Below are positions 51,100 to 60,142 of a stretch of 64,000 nucleotides of DNA, one piece after another. A program made the translations under genes and the position numbers. Source of the DNA: Actinomarina sp002308095 (GTDB taxonomy: Bacteria; Actinomycetota; Acidimicrobiia; Actinomarinales; Actinomarinaceae); the NCBI GenBank assembly GCA_045563135.1, contig JBJKUL010000001.1, forward strand, positions 868,001 to 932,000, written 5' to 3'. Every line of letters starts with the position of its first letter. Position 1 is the stretch's first letter. The notes beneath the pieces were generated by a model. It was not told where the DNA came from, did no database searches, and saw only the letters and a list, made by a program, of their open reading frames with translations.

Positions 51100-51983
51100 A
51101 AAAATGCTGCACCTCTCACTCCACTGCTGTTTCCATGTTGAGCTTTTACTATAGGAGTTAGAAAAAAGTCTGATGCTATGTATGGAATTATTCTCTTAGG
51201 GATTTCGTCATACAATTCAGGTATATCAGACATACCTCCACCGCAAACAATTACTTCAGGGTCCAAAATATTGATAAAGGTACTAAAACTTCTGGCGACT
51301 CTTTCAAAATAGTTGTCCATGACAGTACTAGCCAACTTATCATTTTCTCGATAAAGGCTGATAATCTCCCTTGAGGGAATCTTTGTTCCCTTCAAGTGCT
51401 CATAGTATTGTTCAAGACCTGGACCGGAAATAAAAACTTCAATAGCTCCAATTCTTCCACAATGTCTCTTTATTCCTTTTTCGTAGTCATCCATTGGTCC
51501 CGGTATTGGGTTCTGTCCCCATTCACCTGTAAGCTTATTCGGACCCTCGATCAACTTTTCATCTACAACATATCCAGCACCGACTCCGGTTCCTAATATG
51601 ACTGCAAAAACACTACTATAACCTTTTCCAGCTCCATCAATCGCTTCTGATAAAGCTAGGCAGTCAGCATCATTTGCTATCTTTACTTCATATCCAAGCA
51701 TGGATTCTAAATCTTTCTTCACTGGTTTGTTTTCCAAGGCCTTGGTGTTAGATACTTGAACAAGTCCCGTTTCTGGGTGTAAAGATCCAGGCATTCCAAT
51801 TCCTACGGTGAAGTTTTCATAAGATGCAGAGATTTTCTTTATTAAGTCAACGACACCCTTAATTATTGCCTCGTAATCATCTTGAGGAGAATCTACTCGT
51901 AATCTATTTATCTCAGCCCCATCAGAAGAATTAATGAGTACTGCTTCTATTTTTGTGCCGCCCCAGTCAACGCCAATTTTCAT
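51090..51983 (-). CDS. ROK-family sugar kinase
   Basis: 297-residue ROK kinase, most like fructokinase, glucokinase or N-acetylglucosamine kinase. The phosphate motif is VDWGGTKIEAVL. The sugar site includes GIGMPGSL and NDADCLALSEA, and ILGTGVGAGYV follows. The ROK hallmark GEWGQNPIPGP is kept. The zinc-binding cluster CxCGxxGCxE is eroded to HCGRIGAIEVF, leaving one Cys. It probably phosphorylates the sugar brought in by the adjacent importer. Confidence 0.88.
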   Translation of the reverse strand: MKIGVDWGGTKIEAVLINSSDGAEINRLRVDSPQDDYEAIIKGVVDLIKKISASYENFTVGIGMPGSLHPETGLVQVSNTKALENKPVKKDLESMLGYEVKIANDADCLALSEAIDGAGKGYSSVFAVILGTGVGAGYVVDEKLIEGPNKLTGEWGQNPIPGPMDDYEKGIKRHCGRIGAIEVFISGPGLEQYYEHLKGTKIPSREIISLYRENDKLASTVMDNYFERVARSFSTFINILDPEVIVCGGGMSDIPELYDEIPKRIIPYIASDFFLTPIVKAQHGNSSGVRGAAFLWD

Positions 51984-51984
51984 T

Positions 51985-52584
51985 TTATTTACTCAATTCG
52001 AAAGTTAAGCTATATTTTTCTATTTTAGTAGCACCTAGCTCTTGAATTTGATTATTTTTATTAACTAGCCATAAATAGGGTGCATCAGGATAATTTTGAG
52101 CGTAATCAGTAGCTACTCCAACAAAAATCTTCTCACCATCTTCAAGATTTATAGTCAAAAAGCGAAGATAGTAGTAATAATTATTACAACCATCATTATT
52201 TTCAGGATTTATTACACCACTTACTGAGTTTTTAAAGTTGTTATTCTTTTTAAGTTCGATACTTACTTCTCCTGGACCAAATTTATCCCAAACTGGTCCT
52301 ACGCAGAGGCTTTGTATGTCTGTCTCATAGTTCTCTCTAAATTTGAGGTCAAAAACAAGCGAGTAACTTTGTATTTGTTCAAAGCTTTTTGGAAAACTTT
52401 GAACTTGTAAATTAATCTGATCATTTGATTCTTCTATATTAAAAATGAGTTTGGTATCAATACTACTTAAAACATCTGTATCGATATAAGATTCAAATAC
52501 TTCAATTTCATATTCACTAGTAGTACTAGTAGAAGAACAACATATTAATAAAGAAAGTAAAAAAGCTTTATATGGGTTTCTCAA
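51985..52584 (-). CDS. Putative lipoprotein, unknown function
   Basis: 199 residues with a short signal peptide ending LLSLLICC, consistent with a lipobox. The mature part is rich in beta-strand pattern and aromatic and Asn residues (NNDGCNNYYYYLRFLTINLEDG; DAPYLWLVNKNNQIQELG). No family recognised. The TTG start overlaps the malG-like stop as TTGA, and the ROK gene follows after 1 nt, so it is an integral part of the sugar operon. It may be an accessory sugar-binding surface protein. Confidence 0.7.
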   Translation of the reverse strand: MRNPYKAFLLSLLICCSSTSTTSEYEIEVFESYIDTDVLSSIDTKLIFNIEESNDQINLQVQSFPKSFEQIQSYSLVFDLKFRENYETDIQSLCVGPVWDKFGPGEVSIELKKNNNFKNSVSGVINPENNDGCNNYYYYLRFLTINLEDGEKIFVGVATDYAQNYPDAPYLWLVNKNNQIQELGATKIEKYSLTFELSK

Positions 52585-53483
52585 CCCTTTACAGCTCCTC
52601 CGATTAATCCCCTAATGAAAAATCGTTGTAGTCCAAAGAACACAGCTAAAGGAACAATGATTGATATAATCGCTCCTGAGGTTCTTAAATGCCAGGCTTC
52701 TCCAAATCTACCAACAACAATTTGAGACATGTGAGAAGTTACAACTAAGTTTTCTGGTTTGTAAATACCTAAGAAAACATTGGCGACGAGAAAATCATTG
52801 TATACCCATAGGAACTGGAATGTTCCAAAAGCGGCAATTCCTGCAACTGAAAGCGGTAGAACTAATCTAAAAAATGTGGTGAAGTGACTTGCGCCATCAA
52901 TCTTTGCTGATTCAATCACACTCTTTGGTAATCCCATCATAAAATCTCTAAGAAGAAAGGTAGCCAGAGGCAAACCGAAACCTGTATGTGCAAACCAAGT
53001 AGCCACAAATGTACCATTTAAATCAAGTGCAGGGATTATTGGTATTCCAGCTATTTCTATTCCATCTTTGAAAAGCTGTACAAGAGGAATTAATGACATC
53101 TGGAGAGGTATAATCATTGACCCTACTACAAAAAGGAAGAGGACATCTTTTCCTTTGAACTCCATAAATGAAAAAGCATACGCTGCAAAAGCTGCAATTG
53201 TTATAGGTATTATCGTTGAGGGAATTGTTACAGCTAATGAATTGTAAAAGGATCTATCAAGATTTTCAGCTCTAAATACCTCAACATAATTATCAAAGCT
53301 CAATTCAGACCATATTGTTCCGGTGTATATTGCATCCCACCAAGAAGTTCTTTTTATACTTTCACCTGGTCTAAATGAACTTAGTAAAAATCCAAATATA
53401 GGAAACATCCATGTCACAGCAATCGTTATGAGAATTAATTTCGTTACTGGTTTGTCATACCATTTTTGATTATTTCTTGTCAT
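52581..53483 (-). CDS. Sugar ABC importer permease (MalG type)
   Basis: CUT1 permease with six membrane helices, about 300 residues. The ATG at 53483 (MTRNNQKWYDKPVT) overlaps the upstream permease stop as ATGA; the frame is open to 53540. The cytoplasmic EAA loop is PKSVIESAKIDGASHFTTFFRLVLPLS, which contacts the ATPase. PIFGFLLSSFRPGESI and the C-terminal FIRGLIGGAVKG are usual for the family. Confidence 0.93.
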   Translation of the reverse strand: MTRNNQKWYDKPVTKLILITIAVTWMFPIFGFLLSSFRPGESIKRTSWWDAIYTGTIWSELSFDNYVEVFRAENLDRSFYNSLAVTIPSTIIPITIAAFAAYAFSFMEFKGKDVLFLFVVGSMIIPLQMSLIPLVQLFKDGIEIAGIPIIPALDLNGTFVATWFAHTGFGLPLATFLLRDFMMGLPKSVIESAKIDGASHFTTFFRLVLPLSVAGIAAFGTFQFLWVYNDFLVANVFLGIYKPENLVVTSHMSQIVVGRFGEAWHLRTSGAIISIIVPLAVFFGLQRFFIRGLIGGAVKG

Positions 53484-54706
53484 GAATCTGAACTCTCTCT
53501 TTCTCTTAAGGCTGTTCCTACGATTACCGGTAAAACGCAAACAAATATTAATACTGCAACAACTGATGATCTTCCAAAGTTTCTATATTTTGAAAATTCA
53601 TCTAACATTTTCACTGCTAATAAATTAGTCTCTAAGTCTCCCCTTGTAGAGACATAAATTATATCAAAAGCTTTAAGTACTGTAACAACCATGTATGTTC
53701 CAACAACTATCACTGTGCTTTTAATATATGGAATAACTATTGATCTAAAAATTCTCAGCTCTGAAGCACCATCAATTTGGCCAGCTTCCATTATTTCTGC
53801 GGGTATAGCTTTAATTCCTGCAGAGAAGACAACCGCAGCAAATCCTGTGTACATCCACACCATAATTATCATCAGCAACATTGTGTTTAAAGGAAGGTTT
53901 ATAAGCATGTTTGAAAACCATCCACCACTTTCGAGTGTATCTGCGATAGGTAAAGCTGATAAATCTCTTTGCTGCAACCAACCGACTGCTTTTACACAAC
54001 TTGCATTGTCGTAACCTTCAAGTGCTCCGTCTATGATTCTATTGTTGAAGCATTCTTCTCCTTTAGACACCCTTATCCCATTAATAATTCCAATCTGTGT
54101 CAACGGTGGTGGACGATATTCGTAAATAAACTTGAATATAGCTGTTGCACCAACTGCTGAAATTGCCATTGGCATGAATACTATAGATTTAAAGAATGAT
54201 TCTCCTTTGTTTAGTCTATCTGTAAGCCATGCGACTATTAGACCAACAATGACAGTGAGTACTACAACAGAGATAAGCCAGACAATCTGATTACGAATAG
54301 TGGTAATCATCTCAGCATCAGTAAAAGCCCACCTATAGTTTTCTAAACCTATAAAGTCATTGCTATATCTATCCTTAAAACTGAGATAAAAGGTTCTTAC
54401 AGCTGGATAAAATAAAAATAAGAAAATCATAAAAATAGAAGGTCCAACAAACATTCTCGCTTCCAGAACTTCTCTTGAATCCCTAGGAACAAGTTTTATC
54501 AGTCTATCCATACCAATAAAAAGCAAGAAAATAAAGGTTGATCCTAAAGGTATTGCTATTAAAACTAGAACATTTCTTGTTACCTGTTCAGTAAGTTCTC
54601 GAAATAAAATAGCTTGTGAAAGGAACCAAGCTAGAGGAAAAATGACCAGTGCTAGTGTGGAGATTCCATAGGTAAATAGTTTTTTCTCTTGAGTATTTTG
54701 TTTCAT
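53480..54706 (-). CDS. Sugar ABC importer permease (MalF type)
   Basis: 408-residue CUT1 permease with about eight hydrophobic segments. The EAA loop is PAEIMEAGQIDGASELRIFRSIVIPYI. Two extra N-terminal helices precede the core, and a long extracytoplasmic loop (about 200-270, with two Cys: GEECFNN and NASCVKA) lies between core helices. This fits actinobacterial AglF-like permeases. A U-tailed hairpin separates it from the binding-protein gene upstream. Confidence 0.93.
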   Translation of the reverse strand: MKQNTQEKKLFTYGISTLALVIFPLAWFLSQAILFRELTEQVTRNVLVLIAIPLGSTFIFLLFIGMDRLIKLVPRDSREVLEARMFVGPSIFMIFLFLFYPAVRTFYLSFKDRYSNDFIGLENYRWAFTDAEMITTIRNQIVWLISVVVLTVIVGLIVAWLTDRLNKGESFFKSIVFMPMAISAVGATAIFKFIYEYRPPPLTQIGIINGIRVSKGEECFNNRIIDGALEGYDNASCVKAVGWLQQRDLSALPIADTLESGGWFSNMLINLPLNTMLLMIIMVWMYTGFAAVVFSAGIKAIPAEIMEAGQIDGASELRIFRSIVIPYIKSTVIVVGTYMVVTVLKAFDIIYVSTRGDLETNLLAVKMLDEFSKYRNFGRSSVVAVLIFVCVLPVIVGTALRERESSDS

Positions 54707-54738
54707 GCTAATTGTTTATTTTACCCGATACATAAAAA

Positions 54739-54764
54739 GATAGCCACCCAGATGGGTGGCTATC
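54739..54764 (-). terminator. Hairpin with U-tract between sugar-binding protein and permease genes
   Basis: GATAGCCACCC pairs perfectly with GGGTGGCTATC (11 bp, 4-nt loop), and on the minus strand it is followed directly by TTTTT. It lies 25 nt after the binding-protein stop. It should terminate many transcripts and leave reduced read-through into the permeases. Confidence 0.85.
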
Positions 54765-54788
54765 GAAATTAACTAATACGTTAATGGC

Positions 54789-56087
54789 TTACGGCCATGA
54801 AGTATCAATATTTGCTAGTGCAGTATCAATGTAACCTGGGCCTTCGACTGCTAAGTTCATCATTTCTTTCCAGAATGAACCAGCACCAACCTCAGGAGGC
54901 ATGATATCTGAAGCATCAAACCTAAATGCATCTGCTGCTAAAGCATCAGCAATGATATCACCTAATACTCTGTTAATGTCTTTTGAGTATTGTGTTGTAT
55001 CAAAACCAGTGTGAGCACTTAATCTTGCATTGTTAGGCATAGCTGCTGCTGCTGCGTGGAAATTCTCACTAAGCATATATTCTGCGACAGCTTTTGTAGC
55101 TTCTCTATCGTTGAATGCACCCCACATGTCACCAGCACCTAAAGCAGCCTTTGGAAGGCTTGCATCAATTACTGGGAATGGGAAGACTGTAGTCTCAACA
55201 CCTACTCCTGCTTGAGCGGACTCAGGCCAGAATGCAGGTATGAAAGATGCTTGTCTATGCATGAAACAACCTGGGTTGCCATTTGCATCTTTTGAGAACA
55301 TTGGGTCTTGTGCGTTACCGAAGTATGTTGAGACGATAGCATCAGTGCCACCAACAACATAATTTTCAGTATGCATAATTTGACTTAAAAGGGTTGCAGC
55401 ATTCTTGACAGTAGGACTTGAGAACTTAAGTTCATTAGTTACCCATTTGTCATAAGAAGTTGTACCCTCACCGGTACGAAGCATAATATCTTCCATCCAG
55501 TCAGTAGCTAACCAACCTGATGCACCATTTGAATACATACCAAAACAGAATGGGTTCATTCCGTCTGCAACAATTTGATCTGCAAGTGCGATCATAGCAT
55601 CCCATGTTTCAGGAACTGCGTATCCTCTTGCCTCAAACTCTGCTGGTTGGTACCAAACGATACTCTTGAGGTTAGCTGCATTTGCACCACCATAAATAAC
55701 ACCATCAACAGTTCCAAGTCCTACTAGGTAGGATGAGAAGTTTGTCTTGTAAGCATCTAGATCAATTTCTAGATCTTCTAGTGATGTCAACATACCACGA
55801 GAAGCTGCATCTACAACTGCTCCTGGTTGTGGCCATAATGCGAAGTCTGGTGTATCACCAGATTCCATTTGAATTTGAATTTCTTGCTCAAAGTTGTCAG
55901 AACCTTGATAGGTCACAACAATCCCTGTCTCCTCTGTAAAGGATTCAAAGTTAGCTCTAAAACCTTCTTGATCTTCTCCGATGAGAGCACCTGTGATGGT
56001 AACTTCTTCACCTTCGAGGCTTGCACCACCGCAAGCTCCAAGAATTAGAGTTAAAAGCAGAAAAGTCATCAATAATGATTTTCTCAT
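54789..56087 (-). CDS. Sugar-binding lipoprotein of ABC importer
   Basis: 432-residue extracellular solute-binding protein (family 1). The signal peptide ends in the lipobox LILGACGG (Cys19). The mature part contains FTEETGIVVTYQGSDNFEQEIQIQ, DFALWPQPG, WYQPAEFEARGYAVPETWDAM, and SGWLATDWMEDIML near the hinge. Substrate is likely an oligosaccharide or alpha-glucoside by family. It has an AAAGGAGA Shine-Dalgarno 8 nt from the ATG and two palindromes in its leader. First gene of the sugar operon. Confidence 0.93.
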   Translation of the reverse strand: MRKSLLMTFLLLTLILGACGGASLEGEEVTITGALIGEDQEGFRANFESFTEETGIVVTYQGSDNFEQEIQIQMESGDTPDFALWPQPGAVVDAASRGMLTSLEDLEIDLDAYKTNFSSYLVGLGTVDGVIYGGANAANLKSIVWYQPAEFEARGYAVPETWDAMIALADQIVADGMNPFCFGMYSNGASGWLATDWMEDIMLRTGEGTTSYDKWVTNELKFSSPTVKNAATLLSQIMHTENYVVGGTDAIVSTYFGNAQDPMFSKDANGNPGCFMHRQASFIPAFWPESAQAGVGVETTVFPFPVIDASLPKAALGAGDMWGAFNDREATKAVAEYMLSENFHAAAAAMPNNARLSAHTGFDTTQYSKDINRVLGDIIADALAADAFRFDASDIMPPEVGAGSFWKEMMNLAVEGPGYIDTALANIDTSWP

Positions 56088-56106
56088 TATTAGTTTCTCC
56101 TTTGTT

Positions 56107-56135
56107 TACGTACGTAGCCAAAGATACGAATCTTT
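56107..56135. promoter_or_regulatory. Two palindromes in the leader of the sugar operon
   Basis: TACGTACGTA at 56107-56116 and AAAGAT-ACGA-ATCTTT at 56120-56135 lie between candidate -10 sequences (TATATT/TATTAT on the minus strand, around 56147-56155) and the Shine-Dalgarno. The position downstream of the promoter is that of a repressor site, such as a LacI- or GntR-type sugar regulator. No regulator gene is adjacent. Confidence 0.45.
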
Positions 56136-56211
56136 AACCGTTTTTCATAATATAGAGATTTTGGGTATCTGCATAACAAAATTCAAATATTTTTTAATTA
56201 AATAAAAATTG

Positions 56212-56295
56212 TGCCCGGGGGGGGACTCGAACCCCCACATCCTTTCGAATAACGGATTTTAAGTCCGTCGCGTCTACCAATTCCGCCACCCGGGC
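56212..56295 (-). tRNA. tRNA-Leu, anticodon UAA
   Basis: Minus strand folds as a class II tRNA. The acceptor stem is GCCCGGG with CCCGGGC, the D arm contains GGTAGACGC, and the anticodon stem is ACGGA/TCCGT with loop CTTAAAA, giving UAA. A 15-nt long variable arm and T arm GGGGG-TTCGAGT-CCCCC follow. Discriminator A is at 56212; CCA is not encoded (ACAA follows). It lies 13 nt beyond the ppx stop on the same strand. Confidence 0.97.
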
Positions 56296-56308
56296 TACCT
56301 TACTAAAC

Positions 56309-57208
56309 TTAATAATTTTTTAAGATTAGCCCTTCTAAAATATCACTTTTTGAGACTTTTAGCTCATCAAATTTAAATTTTTTCATGATATTAGTAACTA
56401 TTAAGACTCCAGCAGATAGAGTTTTTGCTCTTTTTGGATCTAGGGATGGAAAATTACTTATAATTTGGGCTTCTGACATTTTATTCAATCTGGAAGAAAA
56501 ATCAGATACCCAATCAGAACTTAAAGTAATCATATGAATCTCTTCCTCATCATATTTTTTCTGTCCTAAAAATATTGAAGCTATAGAAGTAAATGTTCCA
56601 GCAACCCCAATCATGTAAGCTTTGTCGGAAGAAATTTGAACATTTAAACTTTGATTAATTATTTCATTTGCTTTAAGTATTTCAGACTGATCAAGAGGAT
56701 TCTCAGTTAGTGATCGCTCTCTTAATGAGACTACTCCAATATCTAAAGAATTAACCTGTGTACGGTTGTTGATGTCATATATTAACTCTGTACTTCTTCC
56801 TCCAATATCAACTATAAAAAAGTTATCTTTAATATTGCTAGACGAAAGAACTCCTAAGGATGTAAGAAAGCCTTCCTCCTCACCGGATATGATCTGAATT
56901 TCTAAATCTAATTTTTTTCTTATCTCTTCTATTACTACTTCAGAATTGTCAGCATCCCGAAATACAGCTGTGCCGGTAATAATAATTTGGTCCACATTCT
57001 CTGAGTTAATTTTTTTTAAATAACCTCTGAGTGTTTTTATTAGACGATTTTTTGCATCTTGGGAAATGTTATTATCTGCCTCAACTCCCTCGGAAGTTTT
57101 AGTAACCTGATGTGTTTTATATAGCGGAGAAAGGGATCCAGATGATACATCTGCAATTAAAAGGCGGGTTGAATTTGAACCACAATCAATTGCAGCTATC
57201 TTTACCAT
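56309..57208 (-). CDS. Exopolyphosphatase / pppGpp phosphatase (Ppx/GppA family)
   Basis: 299-residue single-module Ppx/GppA protein. The N-terminal phosphate motif is IAAIDCGSNSTRLLIADV, followed by GTAVFRDADNSEVV, the catalytic-side EEGFLTSLG, and the second phosphate motif VDIGGRSTELIY. The C-terminal HD-like domain of long Ppx enzymes is absent, as in the short actinobacterial type. It overlaps the DUF501 gene by 7 nt, in the conserved eno-ftsB-DUF501-ppx order. Confidence 0.92.
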   Translation of the reverse strand: MVKIAAIDCGSNSTRLLIADVSSGSLSPLYKTHQVTKTSEGVEADNNISQDAKNRLIKTLRGYLKKINSENVDQIIITGTAVFRDADNSEVVIEEIRKKLDLEIQIISGEEEGFLTSLGVLSSSNIKDNFFIVDIGGRSTELIYDINNRTQVNSLDIGVVSLRERSLTENPLDQSEILKANEIINQSLNVQISSDKAYMIGVAGTFTSIASIFLGQKKYDEEEIHMITLSSDWVSDFSSRLNKMSEAQIISNFPSLDPKRAKTLSAGVLIVTNIMKKFKFDELKVSKSDILEGLILKNY

Positions 57209-57723
57209 TCAACTTTCCAAGCTGTATTTTTTTCCATTTTATCTTCATCTATGCAAGGCTCTACACAGTTGTATCCACCAACCAATTCTTCAACGATATT
57301 TCCAACCATATTTTTTCCTGTAGCAAGCTGATCTGCGAAATGTGAATGTAGGCATTTTATACTTTCACGTGCTCCTCCAACGCCTCCATATGGAGGGATT
57401 TTTGTATCTTCATCTATCTCATCATTTCGTTCAGCTTCATACGACTGTTGTCTTCCAATCCACTGTTTGTATAAATTTTTATCACTTTGTATTTGACTAT
57501 CAAGCTCTTTAATTAATCCTTTAGATTCCAGAGAACCAATTTTTTTAGTATACATTGGACATGAAAGCCAATATGTTGTTGGAAAAGGTGTTCCATCATC
57601 TAAATTTGGTGGAACTTTAATAACTACTGGAAGATTGAAGTGACAAGTTGTTGTGACTTTAACCTCACTTCTAAGTTTTCTTCCTAGTTGAATTTCTACA
57701 ATTTGTTTATTGCGATTTGTCAT
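57202..57723 (-). CDS. DUF501 protein
   Basis: About 173 residues from the ATG at 57723 (MTNRNKQIVEIQLGRKLRSEV); the frame is open to 57795. Conserved Cys and His occur in TTTCHFNLPVV, WLSCPMYTKKIGSLE, KCLHSHFADQLATG and NCVEPCID, suggesting a metal site. DUF501 proteins of unknown function lie between ftsB and ppx in most Actinobacteria, exactly as here. It overlaps ftsB by 17 nt. Confidence 0.9.
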   Translation of the reverse strand: MTNRNKQIVEIQLGRKLRSEVKVTTTCHFNLPVVIKVPPNLDDGTPFPTTYWLSCPMYTKKIGSLESKGLIKELDSQIQSDKNLYKQWIGRQQSYEAERNDEIDEDTKIPPYGGVGGARESIKCLHSHFADQLATGKNMVGNIVEELVGGYNCVEPCIDEDKMEKNTAWKVEW

Positions 57724-58105
57724 TAGTACCAATGATACTTTCAACAAAATATTCAAAAATACTCTTGCTTCTTTCGCTACGAAGCGTCTCTTCAAGAGGA
57801 GTTACAGCTTCAGGTACCTCAAACTTATGGAGAACCTCTCCAGCTTTTCCATAGCCATGCTCTTGTAGGATTAGATCTAATTTTTCAGGATCATCTAAAT
57901 TATCTATTTTTGTTTGATATTCATTTATCTGACTTTTAAGTGCTTGGGAATGTTCAATTCGATTTTCAAGCGTTGTCTCCATAGATTTATAGTTTTTGTA
58001 GGTTACTTGATATGTATCTAATACAAAGTACACAGCAGAAAAAGTAACAGCAAATATGACTATTTTTGAAATAAGATTTCTTTTAAAGGTTTCTAACTGT
58101 TCCAT
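57707..58105 (-). CDS. FtsB/DivIC-like septum formation initiator
   Basis: 132 residues: short cytoplasmic N-terminus, one membrane helix (about 13-30, KIVIFAVTFSAVYFVLD), an extracytoplasmic coiled coil (about 38-72), then LDDPEKLDLILQEHGYGKAGEVLHKF, the region DivIC/FtsB proteins share. It recruits the divisome with FtsL and FtsQ. It overlaps eno by 13 nt and DUF501 by 17 nt; this linkage is an actinobacterial hallmark. Confidence 0.9.
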   Translation of the reverse strand: MEQLETFKRNLISKIVIFAVTFSAVYFVLDTYQVTYKNYKSMETTLENRIEHSQALKSQINEYQTKIDNLDDPEKLDLILQEHGYGKAGEVLHKFEVPEAVTPLEETLRSERSKSIFEYFVESIIGTNDKSQ

Positions 58106-59361
58106 TTTGAATTATTAAAATTGTCCAAACCTAAGACTTCTCCAATCCTAAGTAATTCGTTATATTTTGCTGTTCTCTCTGATCTTGCTGGTGCACCTGT
58201 TTTTATTTGACCACTGGAGGTTCCTGAAACTAAATGACTTATAAATACATTCTCTGTTTCACCAGACCTGTGAGAAACCATTGAGGTAAAGTTGCTTTTC
58301 TGTGCAAGAGACATAGTCTCATAGGTTTCAGAAATACTACCTACTTGGTTTACCTTTATTAAAATTGAATTTGCAGAGTTTTCCTCGATACCTTTTTGAA
58401 GCATATGAGACTGCGTAACAAATAAATCATCTCCGACGAGTTGTATTTGATCTCCTATTTTTGCAGTAATTTCGTTCCAACCATCCCAATCATCTTCGGC
58501 CAGCCCATCCTCAATAGACACGATCGGAAACTTTTCTGTAAGGTCTATCAAATAATTAACCATATCGCTTGAGGTGAGTTTTTCATTCTCGATTAAATAG
58601 GTCCCATTATCATAAAACTCTGAGGAAGCAGCATCTAAGGCTATGGACACCTGTTCTTCCATTTTGTAATTTGCTTTCTCAACAGCTTCAATGATTATTT
58701 TGAGTACTTCTTCAGAGGAGTTTAAATTTGGAGCAAATCCACCCTCGTCTCCAACGTTCGTTGCAAGACCTCTATCCTTAAGAAGCTTCTTTAAAGTGTG
58801 GTATATTTCTACACCTGCTTGTAGTGCGTGGTCGAATTGATCAAAACCATGAGGAACAATCATAAACTCTTGTATGTCTACTTTATTATCAGCATGAGCA
58901 CCACCATTTAAGATGTTCATAAAAGGAACCGGTAATGATGGAGGTCCATAAATGCCTGGAACCAACTCATACATTTGTTTATCTGTTGCTACCGAGTAAG
59001 CATTTAAGCAGGCCATTGATACAGCAAGAATTGAGTTTGCACCAAGATTACTTTTGTTAGACGAGGCATCAAGCTCGATCATTAATTTATCAAGATTGTC
59101 TTGATCTCCAGCGTCATGTCCTTTTAATAGCTCAAAGATTTCTGTATTGACTTTTTCAACAGCTTTGGAAACACCTTTACCAAGAAATTTATCATCGCCA
59201 TCTCTAAGTTCGTGAGCTTCTAATTTACCTGTTGACGCTCCAGATGGTACAGATGCTCTTCCTTTTGAACCATTATCTAGAGTAACTTCTGCTTCCACGG
59301 TGGGATTAGCTCTTGAATCTAGGACATACCTAGCGTGAATTTTATTAATATTTGTATTCAT
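58093..59361 (-). CDS. eno: Enolase
   Basis: Converts 2-phosphoglycerate to phosphoenolpyruvate. 422 residues. ARYVLDSRANPTVEAEV (Gly of the usual SRGNPTV is Ala here), GASTGKLEAHELRD, INGGAHADNKVDIQEFM, DVGDEGGFAPNL, SIEDGLAEDDWDGW, LVGDDLFVT, and SHRSGETEN carry the Mg ligands and catalytic Glu/Lys. A small inverted repeat lies just before its start. Confidence 0.97.
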   Translation of the reverse strand: MNTNINKIHARYVLDSRANPTVEAEVTLDNGSKGRASVPSGASTGKLEAHELRDGDDKFLGKGVSKAVEKVNTEIFELLKGHDAGDQDNLDKLMIELDASSNKSNLGANSILAVSMACLNAYSVATDKQMYELVPGIYGPPSLPVPFMNILNGGAHADNKVDIQEFMIVPHGFDQFDHALQAGVEIYHTLKKLLKDRGLATNVGDEGGFAPNLNSSEEVLKIIIEAVEKANYKMEEQVSIALDAASSEFYDNGTYLIENEKLTSSDMVNYLIDLTEKFPIVSIEDGLAEDDWDGWNEITAKIGDQIQLVGDDLFVTQSHMLQKGIEENSANSILIKVNQVGSISETYETMSLAQKSNFTSMVSHRSGETENVFISHLVSGTSSGQIKTGAPARSERTAKYNELLRIGEVLGLDNFNNSKWNS

Positions 59362-59398
59362 AACCCTGTTATTTAAAATCTAACAGAATTTTTAAAGT

Positions 59399-60139
59399 TT
59401 ACGACTTTATTTGGTTATTCTTTGCTTTCTGCCAAAGCTCATTTAAATCATCACCATCGTGATAATGCTCTTCAACATATCTAGCTCTTGTAACAAATCG
59501 GTCAATAGATCGTTTTAGTTGCACTTCTGGATCAGCATCAAGGTATCTGGAGACATTGAGAAGTGAAAAGTAAACATCTCCAAGTTCACTTTTTCTATCC
59601 TCTGAATTTTTTGCCTCCTTCAATTCCTCAACTTCAGAAATCAGGTCCTCCAAGGCCTCTTCGTAGTTTGAATAAGAGAGATTAAGACTTTTTGCTTTTC
59701 TCTGAGCTTTAAAAGCAACATTTACAGGTGGAAGACTGTGGTTTAGATCATCAAAGATAGAATTACCGTCTTGCTGTTTAATTTTCTCCCATTGTTTTTC
59801 AACTTCTTCTGCGGTTTCTAGTTGCTTATCTTCAAAAATATGAGGGTGTCTCTTTATAAGCTTTTCACGCAAACTTATCATGACATCAGACATGTTAAAG
59901 AATTCTTTCTCCTCAGCTATTTTTGAATGAAGGAAAATTTGTAGGAGAACATCTCCAAGTTCACCTTTAAGATCATCGAAACTTTCCTGAGTAGCATCTA
60001 ATTTTGAGATTGCATCTAGCAACTCATAAGACTCTTCAATTAAATGTTTTGCTAAAGACTCGTGTGTTTGTTCTTTGTCCCATGGACATTCAACTCTTAA
60101 TTTTTCAACAATAAGTATTAGCTCATCAAATTCACTCAT
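59399..60139 (-). CDS. mazG: MazG-family nucleoside triphosphate pyrophosphohydrolase
   Basis: 246 residues with two MazG-type all-alpha modules. The first has CPWDKEQTHESLAKHLIEESYELLDAI and DDLKGELGDVLLQIFLHSKIAEE (EExxE...ExxD Mg motif). The second has ALEDLISEVEELKEA and KSELGDVYFSLLNVSRYL. Hydrolyses NTPs to NMPs, cleaning nucleotide pools. It lies between the epimerase (3-nt gap) and eno (37 nt). Confidence 0.94.
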   Translation of the reverse strand: MSEFDELILIVEKLRVECPWDKEQTHESLAKHLIEESYELLDAISKLDATQESFDDLKGELGDVLLQIFLHSKIAEEKEFFNMSDVMISLREKLIKRHPHIFEDKQLETAEEVEKQWEKIKQQDGNSIFDDLNHSLPPVNVAFKAQRKAKSLNLSYSNYEEALEDLISEVEELKEAKNSEDRKSELGDVYFSLLNVSRYLDADPEVQLKRSIDRFVTRARYVEEHYHDGDDLNELWQKAKNNQIKS

Positions 60140-60142
60140 TGT

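Noticed and set aside
57652..57670. TGTGACTTTAACCTCAC as another CRP-like site
   Set aside because: Spacing is 8 rather than 6 and it lies inside the DUF501 coding sequence.
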